Positions 17,745-27,082 of a DNA stretch of 64,000 bases are shown in pieces. A model generated the notes under the pieces. That model saw only the letters and a list, made by a program, of their open reading frames with translations, had not been told where the DNA came from and searched no databases. Origin of the DNA: Arthrobacter sp. C2 (GTDB lineage Bacteria > Actinomycetota > Actinomycetes > Actinomycetales > Micrococcaceae); contig CP042428.1 in NCBI GenBank assembly GCA_024207135.1, positions 3,968,001-4,032,000 on the forward strand. The letters are read 5' to 3'. Within the stretch, counting starts at the first letter, position 1. Each line of letters begins with the position of its first letter. Both the position numbers and the translations under genes were made by a program.

Positions 17745-19337
17745 ATGAGCAAGACTCAATTGGTTCCCGCGAAATATCGGGAACCGAAGATGGCGGGCGG
17801 GGGCACCAAGCCCCGCCCGCCATTGGGCGTTTCAACGCTCGTCATTTTGGCAACATTGATTGCCTTGTTCTCCCTGGTTCCCCTGGGCTACGTCATCTAC
17901 ATGACGGTGGCCACCGGCTGGGACACCGTAGTCGAACTCATCGTCCGCCCGCGCGTGGGTGAGCTGCTGCTCAACACCATTTTGCTGGTGCTCGTCACGC
18001 TGCCGCTGTGCCTCGTGCTGGGCGTGGGCGGTGCCTGGCTGGTGGAACGCACCAACCTGCAGGGCCACCGCTGGTGGGCGCTGGCGCTGGCCGCCCCGCT
18101 GGCGATTCCCGCTTTCGTCAACAGCTATGCCTGGGCATCGACCATTCCTTCGCTGGCCGGCCTTGGCGCTGGCACCGTGATTGCCACGCTGTCCTACTTC
18201 CCGCTGGTGTACATCCCCGTCGCGGCGACCCTGGGACGGCTGGACCCAGCCATCGAGCAATCCGCGGCCTCGCTGGGCCTGGGACCCTGGGCCGTGTTCT
18301 TCCGGGTGGTGCTCCCGCAGCTTCGCATTGCCATGGCCGGCGGCTCGCTGCTGGTGGCCCTGCACCTGCTTTCGGAATACGGCGCCTTTGCCATGATCCG
18401 TTTTGACACCTTCACCACGGCGATCATGATCCAGTTCCAGTCCACCTTCAACGGGGCCGCGGGCAACATGCTTGCCAGCGTGTTGGTCCTCCTGTGCATG
18501 TTGCTCCTGCTGGCCGAGGCCAAGACCCGCGGCAACGCAAGGTATTCGCGCGTCGGGTTCGGGGCGCAGGGACTGGCCACACGCTTGCGGCTGGGACGCC
18601 ACGAGATCGCCGCCCAACTGGCATTGCTCGCGCTGTTCGTGCTCTCCCTGGGCGTGCCGCTGTATTCGGTGGTCCGCTGGCTGGTCGCCGGGGGAGCGCC
18701 AATCTGGGACCCCACCGAGTTCTTCCCGGCATTGGCCCAGACCATGGGCTACGCGCTCACCGGCGCGCTGGTCACCTGCGTGGTGGCTTTCCCCATGGCG
18801 TTCCTGGCCGTGCGCCATCCCAACTGGTTCAGCAAGCTTTTGGAGCTGTCCAACTACATCACCAGCTCGATGCCCGGGATCGTGGTGGGCCTGGCCTTTG
18901 TCACCGTTGCCATCAGGCTTGTCCCCGGGATTTACCAAAGCGCGTACGTGTTGCTGGCCGCCTACGTGCTGCTGTTCCTCCCGCGCGCGCTGGTGAACTT
19001 GCGCGCCGGGCTCTCCCAGGCACCGCGCGAACTCGAGGAGGCTGCCCGATCGCTGGGCAGGTCTCCGGCATTGGCTTTCTTCCGGGTGACCCTTCGCCTG
19101 ACGGCCCCGGCGGCGGCCGGGGGAGCGGCACTGGTGTTCTTGGCCATTGTCAATGAATTGACGGCGACCTTGCTGCTGGCACCCAACGGCACCCGCACCC
19201 TGGCAACCGCGTTTTGGGCCAAGAGCAGCGAGATCGACTACGCAGGCGCCGCCCCCTATGCCTTGTTGATGATCCTTATTTCCTTGCCCATGACCTACCT
19301 GCTGTTCCAACAGTCAAAGAAAGCGGCCGGACAGTGA
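17745..19337 (+). CDS. ferric iron ABC transporter permease (FbpB-like, fused double unit)
   Basis: 530 residues with about twelve membrane spans arranged as two homologous permease units in one chain, as in FbpB/SfuB proteins. Each half carries an EAA-type loop for contact with the ATPase: [22 protein letters not shown] near residue 167 and [21 protein letters not shown] near 428. It starts five bases after the binding-protein gene and its stop overlaps the GTG start of the ATPase gene, so all three are translationally coupled. It carries Fe(III) across the cytoplasmic membrane. Confidence 0.93.
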   Translation: MSKTQLVPAKYREPKMAGGGTKPRPPLGVSTLVILATLIALFSLVPLGYVIYMTVATGWDTVVELIVRPRVGELLLNTILLVLVTLPLCLVLGVGGAWLVERTNLQGHRWWALALAAPLAIPAFVNSYAWASTIPSLAGLGAGTVIATLSYFPLVYIPVAATLGRLDPAIEQSAASLGLGPWAVFFRVVLPQLRIAMAGGSLLVALHLLSEYGAFAMIRFDTFTTAIMIQFQSTFNGAAGNMLASVLVLLCMLLLLAEAKTRGNARYSRVGFGAQGLATRLRLGRHEIAAQLALLALFVLSLGVPLYSVVRWLVAGGAPIWDPTEFFPALAQTMGYALTGALVTCVVAFPMAFLAVRHPNWFSKLLELSNYITSSMPGIVVGLAFVTVAIRLVPGIYQSAYVLLAAYVLLFLPRALVNLRAGLSQAPRELEEAARSLGRSPALAFFRVTLRLTAPAAAGGAALVFLAIVNELTATLLLAPNGTRTLATAFWAKSSEIDYAGAAPYALLMILISLPMTYLLFQQSKKAAGQ

Positions 19338-20446
19338 CCACCCAGATTCCCCAGGCCCACAAGTTCTACGGGCTCATGCCAGCCGTCAAGTTCCTGCGCA
19401 CCAGCAACCTGGTCAAGAGCTTTGGCAACAAGGAAGTCCTCAAGGGGGTTGACCTCGCCCTGAACGAGGGCGGAACCACCGCAATTGTCGGGCCTTCTGG
19501 ATCCGGCAAGACCACCCTGCTGCGGCTGATCGCGGGCTTCGAGAACCCGGATGCCGGAACGATCGAGTTGAACAACCGCACGGTGGCCGGGGACGCATGG
19601 GTGCCGGCGCACAAGCGGGAGATCGGATACGTGGCCCAGGACGGGGCGCTTTTCCCGCACCTGAGCGTGGCCCAGAACATTGCCTTCGGTCTGGACCGAT
19701 CCTGGAACCTTGCCGGTCGCCGGGCGAATGCCCGGCGCGTGGCCGAGCTGCTGGATATGGTCTCCCTGGAGGCATCCATGGGGGAGCGGCGCCCGCACGA
19801 GATCTCCGGTGGGCAGCAGCAGCGCGTGGCATTGGCCCGCGCCCTGGCCCGCAAGCCCAAGCTGATGCTGCTGGACGAGCCGTTCTCGGCCCTGGATGCC
19901 GGGTTGCGGGTGGCCACGCGCAAGGCCGTGGCCGATGTCCTGCATGCCGCGGAGATCACCACGATCCTGGTCACCCACGACCAGGGCGAGGCGCTGTCCT
20001 TCGCCGACCAGGTGGCGGTCATGCGCGGGGGAAGGCTGGCCCAGACAGGCACACCGTTCTCCGTCTACACCCGCCCGGCGGACCTCGACACCGCAGAGTT
20101 CCTCGGGGATGCGGTCATGCTCGATGCGTTGCTGCAGGGCTCGTTGGCCACCTGCTCGCTGGGCGGCATTCCCGTGCGGCACGCGACCGTCCAAGGCCGG
20201 GTGCGCCTGATGCTGCGCCCGGAGCAAATCCGGATCACCGCGGACGGACCGATCAAGGGGACCGTGGTGGACACGGTGTTTTTCGGTCCGGAGACGACGG
20301 TGCGGATCAGGCTCTCCCCGGTTCCCGGGCTGGCCGGCGGCGGGGAGGTCATCACCATCCGCCATTGGAACGCGTCGATGGCGCGGCCCGGCATGGAATT
20401 GAACCTGCGGGTGATCGGCGAGGGCGTTGCCTTCGCCGCCGAGTAG
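19334..20446 (+). CDS. ferric iron ABC transporter ATP-binding protein (FbpC-like)
   Basis: About 370 residues. The ATPase domain shows Walker [11 protein letters not shown]-loop YVAQDG, signature [16 protein letters not shown], Walker [13 protein letters not shown] and switch histidine VTHDQ. It is followed by a C-terminal regulatory beta domain of about 110 residues (MLRPEQIRI..., TVRIRL...) typical of iron and sulfate importers. The GTG at 19334 overlaps the permease stop in a GTGA arrangement, which is the preferred start; an ATG at 19376 would also keep every motif. It powers the permease at 17745-19337. Confidence 0.93.
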   Translation: MTTQIPQAHKFYGLMPAVKFLRTSNLVKSFGNKEVLKGVDLALNEGGTTAIVGPSGSGKTTLLRLIAGFENPDAGTIELNNRTVAGDAWVPAHKREIGYVAQDGALFPHLSVAQNIAFGLDRSWNLAGRRANARRVAELLDMVSLEASMGERRPHEISGGQQQRVALARALARKPKLMLLDEPFSALDAGLRVATRKAVADVLHAAEITTILVTHDQGEALSFADQVAVMRGGRLAQTGTPFSVYTRPADLDTAEFLGDAVMLDALLQGSLATCSLGGIPVRHATVQGRVRLMLRPEQIRITADGPIKGTVVDTVFFGPETTVRIRLSPVPGLAGGGEVITIRHWNASMARPGMELNLRVIGEGVAFAAE

Positions 20447-20463
20447 GGATCAAGGAGTCACGG

Positions 20464-20509
20464 AAATGGCCGTGGCCCGTTCCCCTTCAGGGGCGGGCCA
20501 CGGCCATTT
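20464..20509. terminator. bidirectional terminator between iron importer and MFS gene
   Basis: A 16-base-pair stem, aaatggccgtggcccg with cgggccacggccattt, around a 14-base loop between two convergent genes. Read on either strand the stem ends in a short A/T run. Confidence 0.85.
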
Positions 20510-20529
20510 ACCGTTGCGTGTTCGAAGCG

Positions 20530-21927
20530 TTAGACGGTGACGTCCGCGGTGTCTGCGACGGGCTTGCGCTTGTCGAAGACGGTGGCCCCGACTTCCTGCT
20601 CGGCCTGGTTGGTGATCGAGAGGTCGATCCCGCTGCGGTCGCGCAGCAGTGACACCGCGGTGAGCGAGATCAGGGTCATCACCAGGAGGTAGATCGACAC
20701 CGCGGTGGTGGTGCCGGTGGCCTGGACCAGCCAGGTGGCGATCATCGGGGCGAACGCGCCGCCGATGATGGCACCCAGGGCGTAGGAGATCGAAACGCCG
20801 GAGAAGCGGACCGAGGCCGGGAACAGTTCGGAGTACAGGGCCGCCTGCGGGCCATAGCCCAGGCCCAGTCCGACGGCGAAGAGCGCGAAGGCCAGGTAGA
20901 GCATGGGCAGCGAGGCGGTGTTGACCATCCAGAAAAGCGGGAAGACCACCAGCGCCTGGCAGGTGAAGCCGATCTGGTAGGTGCGCTTGCGCCCGATCGT
21001 GTCGGAAAGGTAGCCCGAGAGCAGCGTGAAGAGGAACCACATGGCCGCTGCGAAGGCGACGGCAACCAGCACGTCGGTGCGCTCGAAGCCGATCGGCCCG
21101 TTGGGGTTGGTGGTGTAGGCCTGCAGGAACCCGCCGGTGGTCATGTAGCCGGCGGCGTTGTTGCCGGCGAAGACCAGGGCGGCCAGGATGACCAGGAGCC
21201 AGTGCTTGCGGAAGAGTTCGACGACCGGGACCTTGGTCTGTTGCTTCTTGGCGGCAATTTCCTCGAAGATCGGGGATTCGTCCACGGCGCGGCGCACGAT
21301 GTAGCCAACGGCGATCAGCACGATGCTCAGCAGGAAGGGCACACGCCAGCCCCAGGCCAGGAACTGCTCGCCGGGGGAGATGACTCCGGTCATCAGCGCC
21401 ATGACACCCGAGGCTAGGAGCATGCCCAGCGGAACCCCGAGCTGCGGGAAGGCACCGGCACGGCCGCGGCGGTCCTTGGGGGCGTGCTCGACTGCCATGA
21501 GTACCGCGCCGCCCCATTCGCCGCCGGCGGAGATGCCCTGCAGGATGCGCAGCAGCAGGAGCAGGATCGGGGCCAGGACCCCGGCGGTGGCGTAGGTCGG
21601 CAGCAGGCCGATCAAGGTCGTTGCCGCGCCCATGAGGATCAGGGTGATCACCAGCATGGCACGGCGGCCGATCTTGTCGCCGTAGTGGCCGGCCAGGAAA
21701 GCGCCCAGCGGGCGGAAGAGGAAGGAGATGCCCACGGAGGCAAAGGCGAGCAGCAGCCCGATCTGGGCACCCGCCGGCTTGAAGAAGAGGTCGGCGAAGA
21801 TCAGGCCGGCCGCCGTGGCGTAGATGAAGAAGTCGTACCACTCGATGGTGGTCCCGATGATCGTGGCAAACGCCACCCGGCGCGAATTGGCGCGCTGGGC
21901 CGGTGTCTGGCTCTGGGCATTGCTCAT
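20530..21927 (-). CDS. MFS transporter of the metabolite:H+ symporter type
   Basis: 465 residues with twelve predicted spans and major-facilitator signatures: GAFLAGHYGDKIGRRAML between spans 2 and 3, and GYLSDTIGRKRTYQ in the middle. FATIIGTTIEWYDFFIYATAA at the start is typical of the MHS subfamily (ProP, ShiA, KgtP), which imports organic acids, betaine or shikimate-like compounds by proton symport. The ATG at 21927 has AGAGGAG seven bases upstream. It is divergent from a LysR regulator and next to the P450 gene set, so an aromatic or organic acid substrate is likely but unproven. Confidence 0.88.
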   Translation of the reverse strand: MSNAQSQTPAQRANSRRVAFATIIGTTIEWYDFFIYATAAGLIFADLFFKPAGAQIGLLLAFASVGISFLFRPLGAFLAGHYGDKIGRRAMLVITLILMGAATTLIGLLPTYATAGVLAPILLLLLRILQGISAGGEWGGAVLMAVEHAPKDRRGRAGAFPQLGVPLGMLLASGVMALMTGVISPGEQFLAWGWRVPFLLSIVLIAVGYIVRRAVDESPIFEEIAAKKQQTKVPVVELFRKHWLLVILAALVFAGNNAAGYMTTGGFLQAYTTNPNGPIGFERTDVLVAVAFAAAMWFLFTLLSGYLSDTIGRKRTYQIGFTCQALVVFPLFWMVNTASLPMLYLAFALFAVGLGLGYGPQAALYSELFPASVRFSGVSISYALGAIIGGAFAPMIATWLVQATGTTTAVSIYLLVMTLISLTAVSLLRDRSGIDLSITNQAEQEVGATVFDKRKPVADTADVTV

Positions 21928-22008
21928 GGTGCTCCTCTTTGAGCGGGCTGCTCGTCATGGATCGATTTGGTCTGCGGTGTGCCGGTGTTGCCCCGTGGTA
22001 ATACCGGT

Positions 22009-22019
22009 TTGGTAACCAA
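22009..22019. promoter_or_regulatory. candidate LysR operator
   Basis: The near-palindrome ttggt-a-accaa lies in the 171-base divergent region between the MFS gene and the LysR gene. It has the symmetric form expected of a LysR site. No experimental or comparative support is available. Confidence 0.35.
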
Positions 22020-22098
22020 AGTCACCTTCAAGTGTTGCAGGCCACAATGATTGAGTAAACTTCAAATAGGTGTACAAGATTATTGATTGGACTGAAGA

Positions 22099-23016
22099 AT
22101 GGCTCGATTCTCCCTGCGCCAGCTTGAACTGCTGGCCGAACTCCCGCGACACTCGACCCTGGGCTCGGCGGCGTCGGAACTGCACATCTCGGAGTCGGCG
22201 CTCTCCCAGGCGATCACCGCGGTCGAGAAGATCGCCGGGGAACAGCTCTGTATCCGCCGCAAGTCGCACGGGGTGAGGATGACCCCGGCCGGCCAATACT
22301 TCGCGGCCAGGGCCGCACGCATCGTGGCCGATACCGAGGAATTGTCGGATTCCTTTCCCCGATCCGATGGCTCCCTGCGCGGTCCGGTGTCGATCGGGTG
22401 CTTTGCGTCCTTTGCCAGCCACGTGGTGCCCTCGACGCTCGAGGGCTTCCGCGCCCTGCATCCGGGCATCGATGTGACGGTGCGGGTCGGCACCCACGAC
22501 GACCTGCTTCCGGCGTTGGAAAACGGGGAGCTGGATATGGCGCTGGTCTATGACCTTCTGCTGCCCCTCGGGTTCGCCAAACGGAAGATCTACGAAACAC
22601 GGCTCGAGGTGGTGCTGCACCCCGGGCACCCGCTGGCTGCCAAGGAATCGATCACGCTGGCGGAGTTGGAAAACGAGCCGTTGATCAACTACGAATCCAC
22701 CCCGAGCACCGAGAACACCCGCAGGCTCTTTGCCGAGGCGGGACTTCATCCCAACGTCGCCTATTCGCTGCCACAGGTGGTGCTGGTCAACGCCATGGTG
22801 GGCCGCGGCCTGGGCTACGCGCTGTTGTATGCGCGGCCCAACAACCCGCCACACGCCCTGGACGGATTGCCCGTGGCCATCAGGAAGCTGGAGCCGCCCA
22901 ACAGCCCGAGCGCGGTCGTGGCGATCTGGCCGCGCGCTTCGACGCTCGGACCCCGGGCGGAGGCACTGCTGGAACACTGCATCACGGCCATGGACGGTGC
23001 CTGGGCCAGGGACTGA
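22099..23016 (+). CDS. LysR-family transcriptional regulator
   Basis: 305 residues. The N-terminal winged helix (residues 3-62, LRQLELLAELPRHSTLGSAASELHISESALSQAI) is followed by a LysR substrate domain (about 90-295). It is divergent from the MHS-type transporter, and the P450 accessory genes on the opposite strand end 12 bases from its stop. It shares an unusual motif, RRKSHGVRMTPAGQY, with the second LysR gene at 26071, so the two are paralogues that bracket the P450 genes. It probably responds to the substrate of the transporter or P450. Confidence 0.92.
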   Translation: MARFSLRQLELLAELPRHSTLGSAASELHISESALSQAITAVEKIAGEQLCIRRKSHGVRMTPAGQYFAARAARIVADTEELSDSFPRSDGSLRGPVSIGCFASFASHVVPSTLEGFRALHPGIDVTVRVGTHDDLLPALENGELDMALVYDLLLPLGFAKRKIYETRLEVVLHPGHPLAAKESITLAELENEPLINYESTPSTENTRRLFAEAGLHPNVAYSLPQVVLVNAMVGRGLGYALLYARPNNPPHALDGLPVAIRKLEPPNSPSAVVAIWPRASTLGPRAEALLEHCITAMDGAWARD

Positions 23017-23027
23017 GCCACGGTGCG

Positions 23028-24281
23028 TTATGCCGGTATCGAGACGGCAAGGGACGTCTTGGCCAGCGCCTTTAGGCTGAACCCCGGGTCGGTGAGCGTC
23101 GCGGGGTCCAGCGCGATTCCCCGGCCCACCAGCTTGCGGGCCGCAATGTGGTCGGCCGCGGAGTTCACCGATTCCACGGCCACCAGCACCCCGTCGCGCA
23201 ACAGCGCGATGGAGAACTTTCCGCTGGCCGGATCCCCGAGCAGCACCGGAAGGTCATCCGGGTGGGAGATCCCGGCGATCTGCAGCCGGAGGTTGCCCTG
23301 GGTGCTCCAGAACCACGGGGTTTCCGCGTAGTCCGTGTGGTGGCCCATGATGCTGCGAGCGGCATGCCGCCCGTGGTCGGTGGCGTTCTGCACGGATTCG
23401 AGCCGGGTGCGCGATCCCGTGTGGGCGTTGGGGAAGGAGGCGCAGTCTCCGACCGCCAGGACCCCGTCGGCCGCGGTGCGCAGGCCCGAGTCCACCAGGA
23501 TCCCGTTGTCGGTGGCCAGGCCCGCTGCCTCAGCCAGTTCGGTGCGCGGCGCCACGCCCACCCCGTAGAGCACCAGGTCCGCCGGGTACCGATCGCCGGT
23601 GGTGGATTCGACGACCAATCCGTTCCCGGCCCGTTCGATGGAAGCAACGCCCTCGTTCAGGCGCAGGTCGATGCCCTCGTCCCGATGCCGGGTGGCGAAC
23701 CACTCGGATGACGTTGCCGAGAGCGCACGTCCCATGGGACGCGGGGCGAATTCCAGCACCGTGACTTCCAGCTCGCGAGACCGTGCGGCAGCCGCGAATT
23801 CCAGGCCAATGAACCCGGCCCCGATCACCACAACCCTTTGGGCGTTGGCCAGCGCCGCCTGCAGGTTCTGGGCATCGTCGAGCGTGCGCAGCGCATGGAC
23901 ACCCGGGAGCGAAGCGCCCGGGCAGGGCAGCTGCCGGTTGGCCGCTCCGGTGGCAAAAACCAGGTGGGTGTAGCCCAGGGTCGAACCGTCGGCCAGGGTG
24001 ACGCGGCGTGCTGCCGTGTCCACGGCGACCGCGGCGCCGGGCCGCAGCGTGATGTCCTTGGAAGCGAAGAAGTCCGGGCCGCGCAGGGGCAGGGCTGTGC
24101 CCGCTGAATCGGCAGCCAGGTAGTCCTTGGACAGCGGCGGGCGCTGGTAGGGGAATGCCGCCTCGTCGTTGAGGATGGTGATTTCCCCGGCGTAGCCCTC
24201 GGCTCGCAGGGAGTCTGCGACCTGGACGCCGGCCTGCCCCGCACCGATGATGAAGGTGCGTTCAACCATGTTCGTTGCCAT
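23028..24281 (-). CDS. ferredoxin reductase of the P450 system (FAD, NAD(P)H)
   Basis: 417 residues resembling putidaredoxin and rhodocoxin reductases. An FAD motif, IIGAGQAGVQVADSLR (about residues 10-25), is followed by QRPPLSKDYL, an NAD(P)H motif VVIGAGFIGLEFAAAARS near 150, and the C-terminal FAD motif ADGVLAVGDCA near 275. It takes electrons from NAD(P)H and passes them to the 2Fe-2S ferredoxin encoded immediately upstream, whose stop lies five bases before this start. The ATG at 24281 is used; an ATG four codons later is possible. The three genes P450, ferredoxin and reductase form one operon. Confidence 0.92.
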   Translation of the reverse strand: MATNMVERTFIIGAGQAGVQVADSLRAEGYAGEITILNDEAAFPYQRPPLSKDYLAADSAGTALPLRGPDFFASKDITLRPGAAVAVDTAARRVTLADGSTLGYTHLVFATGAANRQLPCPGASLPGVHALRTLDDAQNLQAALANAQRVVVIGAGFIGLEFAAAARSRELEVTVLEFAPRPMGRALSATSSEWFATRHRDEGIDLRLNEGVASIERAGNGLVVESTTGDRYPADLVLYGVGVAPRTELAEAAGLATDNGILVDSGLRTAADGVLAVGDCASFPNAHTGSRTRLESVQNATDHGRHAARSIMGHHTDYAETPWFWSTQGNLRLQIAGISHPDDLPVLLGDPASGKFSIALLRDGVLVAVESVNSAADHIAARKLVGRGIALDPATLTDPGFSLKALAKTSLAVSIPA

Positions 24282-24286
24282 GGCGG

Positions 24287-24610
24287 TTACACCTGGTCCG
24301 AGGGAACATCGACAACGATGTTCGCCAGCGGTCCGGACATCTTGATCTGGCAGCCCAGGCGCGAGGCATGGGTGCGCTCGGCGGTGGTGCAGTCGAGCAT
24401 CTCGTCCTCGTCGTCACTGACCTCCGGGAGCTGTCCGGCAAATTCGGGGCGGACGTAGATGTGGCAGGTGGCGCACATGGCCTGTCCGCCGCATTCGCCG
24501 ACGATTCCCTCGATGCCGTTGGTGACGGCGGCACGCATCAGCGAGGTGCCTTCCTCGACGGTGATCTCGGCGGCCTCGCCGGTGGACTGGGTAAAGGTAA
24601 TGGTGGGCAT
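24287..24610 (-). CDS. 2Fe-2S ferredoxin (putidaredoxin type)
   Basis: 107 residues, the normal size of vertebrate-type/putidaredoxin-type ferredoxins. The four cluster ligands are Cys40, Cys46 and Cys49 in GECGGQAMCATCH, and Cys87 in SRLGCQIK, in the expected spacing. The start at 24610 (MPTITFTQ) agrees with the family; a longer in-frame extension is a shadow. AGGAG lies about 11 bases upstream. It carries electrons from the reductase (23028-24281) to the P450 (24670-25953), and all three genes lie on the minus strand in the order P450, ferredoxin, reductase. Confidence 0.95.
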   Translation of the reverse strand: MPTITFTQSTGEAAEITVEEGTSLMRAAVTNGIEGIVGECGGQAMCATCHIYVRPEFAGQLPEVSDDEDEMLDCTTAERTHASRLGCQIKMSGPLANIVVDVPSDQV

Positions 24611-24669
24611 GGAAGAAAGGCTCCTGGAAGAACTGAGGGTGGGGGTGAAGGAAGTTACGGGGGAGGGGA

Positions 24670-25953
24670 TTATCCCCAGGTGACGGGCATCTTGGTCATG
24701 CCGCGGAAGACCCAACCGGCATCGACGCTGGCGGCCGACGGGTCCAGGCGCAGGTCCGGGATCCGGTCGAAGAGCGCCGGCATGGCGATCTGGGCGACCT
24801 GCGCACGGGCGATCCAGGTGCCGGCGCAGAAGTGGACGCCGCCGCCGAAGCCCAGGTGCGGCTTCTTGGGGCGGAAGATGTTGAAGGCTTCCGGGTCCTC
24901 GAAGACCTTTGGATCGCGGTTGGCCGCGCCCAGCACCACGCCGAGCCGGGAGCCGGCGGCCAGGTGCACGCCTTCGAGCACCCCGTCCTGGGTGGTTTCG
25001 CGCGGGTACATGCCAATGGGAGCAACCCAGCGCACGGATTCCTCGAACGCCACCGCGTGCAGTTTGGGGTCGTTGCGCACGGCTTCCAGCTGCTCCGGGT
25101 TCTTCAGCAAGGCCCAGACGGTGGTGGCCAGGACGTCGCGCGGTTCGTTCAGCCCGCCGCCGATGGTCATTTTCAGGTTGGCTCGGATGGCCTCGAGCGG
25201 GATGGGCATGGAGGCGAGTCCCGAGAGCAGGGAATGGTCGGGTTTCTTGGCCAGGACCGGCAGCATCTCGTCAATGGCGGCATCGACCTCGGCGGAGGAC
25301 ACGGCGGCCTTGGCCCAGATCTCCGGGTCGTCGGCGTAGTTGCCGGTGCCGTCGATCAGCGTCTGGCTCCAGCGCTGCAGGTCTTCCTGCGTGGAATTGT
25401 GGAAGCCGCAAATCAGGCGAAGGTTTTCCGCGGTGTAGGGGGCGGCGTAGTCCCAGACGAAGTCGGCACCCGGGCCCTTGGCAAGCAGTTCGCCGAGGTA
25501 CTTCTCATGGTTGGCCGCGAAGATCTCGTTCCAGTGCTTCTTGATGGTGCCAGGGCGCAGCGTGGCTCCGTAGGAATCGCGGTCCACCTGGTGCTCGGGG
25601 TTGTCCTTGCGCAGCATGGAATGGCCCATGGAGCGTTTCATCAGCGAGTTCTTCTCATCGGCGGAGAAGCGGGCCTCGTCCTGTTCGATTTCGTGGCAGG
25701 CCGCGTAGGAGGTGACCATGTAGCGGTTGACCGCCGGCACCCAGTGCACCGGGGACTCGGAGCGCATGCGTTGGTAGATCGGAAACGGGTTCGTATACAA
25801 GTCCGGGATGGTCACCCAGTCGGCCACCGGTGCCGCGACTCCGGCTCCGTTGGTTGCCGCCGGCGCTACCTGCGGTGCTTCGGCCGCCTCCGCAGCGGGC
25901 ACCGCTGCTCCGGAGAAGGGACAGATGGCGGTCGGTGCGTTGGGGGTGCTCAT
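24670..25953 (-). CDS. cytochrome P450 monooxygenase
   Basis: 427 residues. Heme-thiolate Cys376 lies in FGFGGGVHFCAGTW, and the ExxR pair is Glu305/Arg308 in FEESVRW. The I-helix reads GGGLNEPRD (265-273) in place of the usual AGxxTT, so the acid-alcohol pair that delivers protons to oxygen is replaced by Asn-Glu-Pro. A few bacterial families, including CYP116- and CYP255-like enzymes of aromatic O-dealkylation, show similar variants; this comparison is from memory. A roughly 40-residue Ala/Pro-rich extension precedes the catalytic domain. It is the first gene of the P450-ferredoxin-reductase operon, divergent from a LysR gene. The ATG at 25953 has AGGAG eight bases upstream. Confidence 0.93.
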   Translation of the reverse strand: MSTPNAPTAICPFSGAAVPAAEAAEAPQVAPAATNGAGVAAPVADWVTIPDLYTNPFPIYQRMRSESPVHWVPAVNRYMVTSYAACHEIEQDEARFSADEKNSLMKRSMGHSMLRKDNPEHQVDRDSYGATLRPGTIKKHWNEIFAANHEKYLGELLAKGPGADFVWDYAAPYTAENLRLICGFHNSTQEDLQRWSQTLIDGTGNYADDPEIWAKAAVSSAEVDAAIDEMLPVLAKKPDHSLLSGLASMPIPLEAIRANLKMTIGGGLNEPRDVLATTVWALLKNPEQLEAVRNDPKLHAVAFEESVRWVAPIGMYPRETTQDGVLEGVHLAAGSRLGVVLGAANRDPKVFEDPEAFNIFRPKKPHLGFGGGVHFCAGTWIARAQVAQIAMPALFDRIPDLRLDPSAASVDAGWVFRGMTKMPVTWG

Positions 25954-26070
25954 GGCGGTGGAACTCCTGCGCTGGGTATCGGCTACGTGACCTCAAGTGT
26001 GACCCGGCGCATAACATCAGGTAAAGTACGAGTTTCAGTGAAGTATCCACGGTTTTAGCGAGGTGTTGCG

Positions 26071-27021
26071 TTGCGGTATACATTGCGGCAATTGGAATGT
26101 TTTGTCGCCGTGGGCGAGCATGGCTCGATTGCCGCGGCGGCCGCAGCCATGATGCTTTCCCCCTCGGCAATCACGGGGGCCCTGAACGAACTCGAACGTG
26201 CCTTCAATTCGCAGCTGACGATCAGGCGGAAGGCGCACGGGGTCAGCTTAACACCGTCGGGCCAGTATGTTCTGTACCAGGCGCGCGGATTGCTGCACGC
26301 GGCGGCTGATCTGCAGGTCATGGCGGTGGACTCCGGAACCACTCTGCGGGGCAAGGTGGCCGTTGGCTGCTACTTGTCCCTGGCCCCCACGGTGCTGACC
26401 GAGCTCATGGCCGAGTACGGGAGCCGCCATCCGGATGTGGAACTGGACTTCTACGCGGGCACTCAGCAGGAAATCCACGAGCGGCTGCTTTCCGGAGAAC
26501 TCGATGTGGCCATTGCCTATGAGCTCACCGTTCCGCCCGGCCTGGCCAGGAAGCGGCTGCGCGATGCGGTGCCAGCCGTCGTGCTGCCGGCGGACCACCG
26601 ATTGGCGGCACAGGAGAAGGTGGCGCTCGCCGAACTTGTGGACGAGCCGATGATCCTTCTTGATGTGAACCCGAGCCGGGAGAACACCGAAATGATGTTC
26701 TCCGCTGAGGGGCTGGTCCCGTGGATCCGCTTCCGCACGACCGACTTCGAGGTGACCCGCTCGATGGTTGCCCGCGGCATGGGATATGCCATCTTGGTCC
26801 AGCGACCGGTCGCCGACGTGTCCTACGAAGGGCGCCCGGTTGCGGTGCGCCCGATCCACCCTGCCATGCGCCACGTTCCGATCTCCATGGTTTGGAGCGA
26901 AGGGGTCCGGCTTTCCAGGAGCGCCGAGGCCATGCTGGATCTTGCTGTCGAGCTGCACAAGCAGCAACCTCATCAGACCGTGGCTGTTACCAGAGCGCAC
27001 GATTCCAATATGGCGAAATGA
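26071..27021 (+). CDS. LysR-family regulator divergent from the P450 operon
   Basis: 316 residues: winged helix at residues 3-62 (LRQLECFVAVGEHGSIAAAAAAMMLSPSAITGAL) and a substrate-binding domain (about 90-295). The start is taken as the TTG at 26071 with GAGG nine bases upstream, since no ATG keeps the complete helix-turn-helix. It shares the RRKAHGVSLTPSGQY block and the PSRENTE motif with the LysR at 22099, so the two are paralogues. Its divergent position 117 bases from the P450 gene makes it the likely activator or repressor of that operon. Confidence 0.9.
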   Translation: MRYTLRQLECFVAVGEHGSIAAAAAAMMLSPSAITGALNELERAFNSQLTIRRKAHGVSLTPSGQYVLYQARGLLHAAADLQVMAVDSGTTLRGKVAVGCYLSLAPTVLTELMAEYGSRHPDVELDFYAGTQQEIHERLLSGELDVAIAYELTVPPGLARKRLRDAVPAVVLPADHRLAAQEKVALAELVDEPMILLDVNPSRENTEMMFSAEGLVPWIRFRTTDFEVTRSMVARGMGYAILVQRPVADVSYEGRPVAVRPIHPAMRHVPISMVWSEGVRLSRSAEAMLDLAVELHKQQPHQTVAVTRAHDSNMAK

Positions 27022-27082
27022 CCATGATCAAGGCGAGATCGATATCTCCTGTCGGGCCCAACTAATGTCACCTCTGAGCTGC

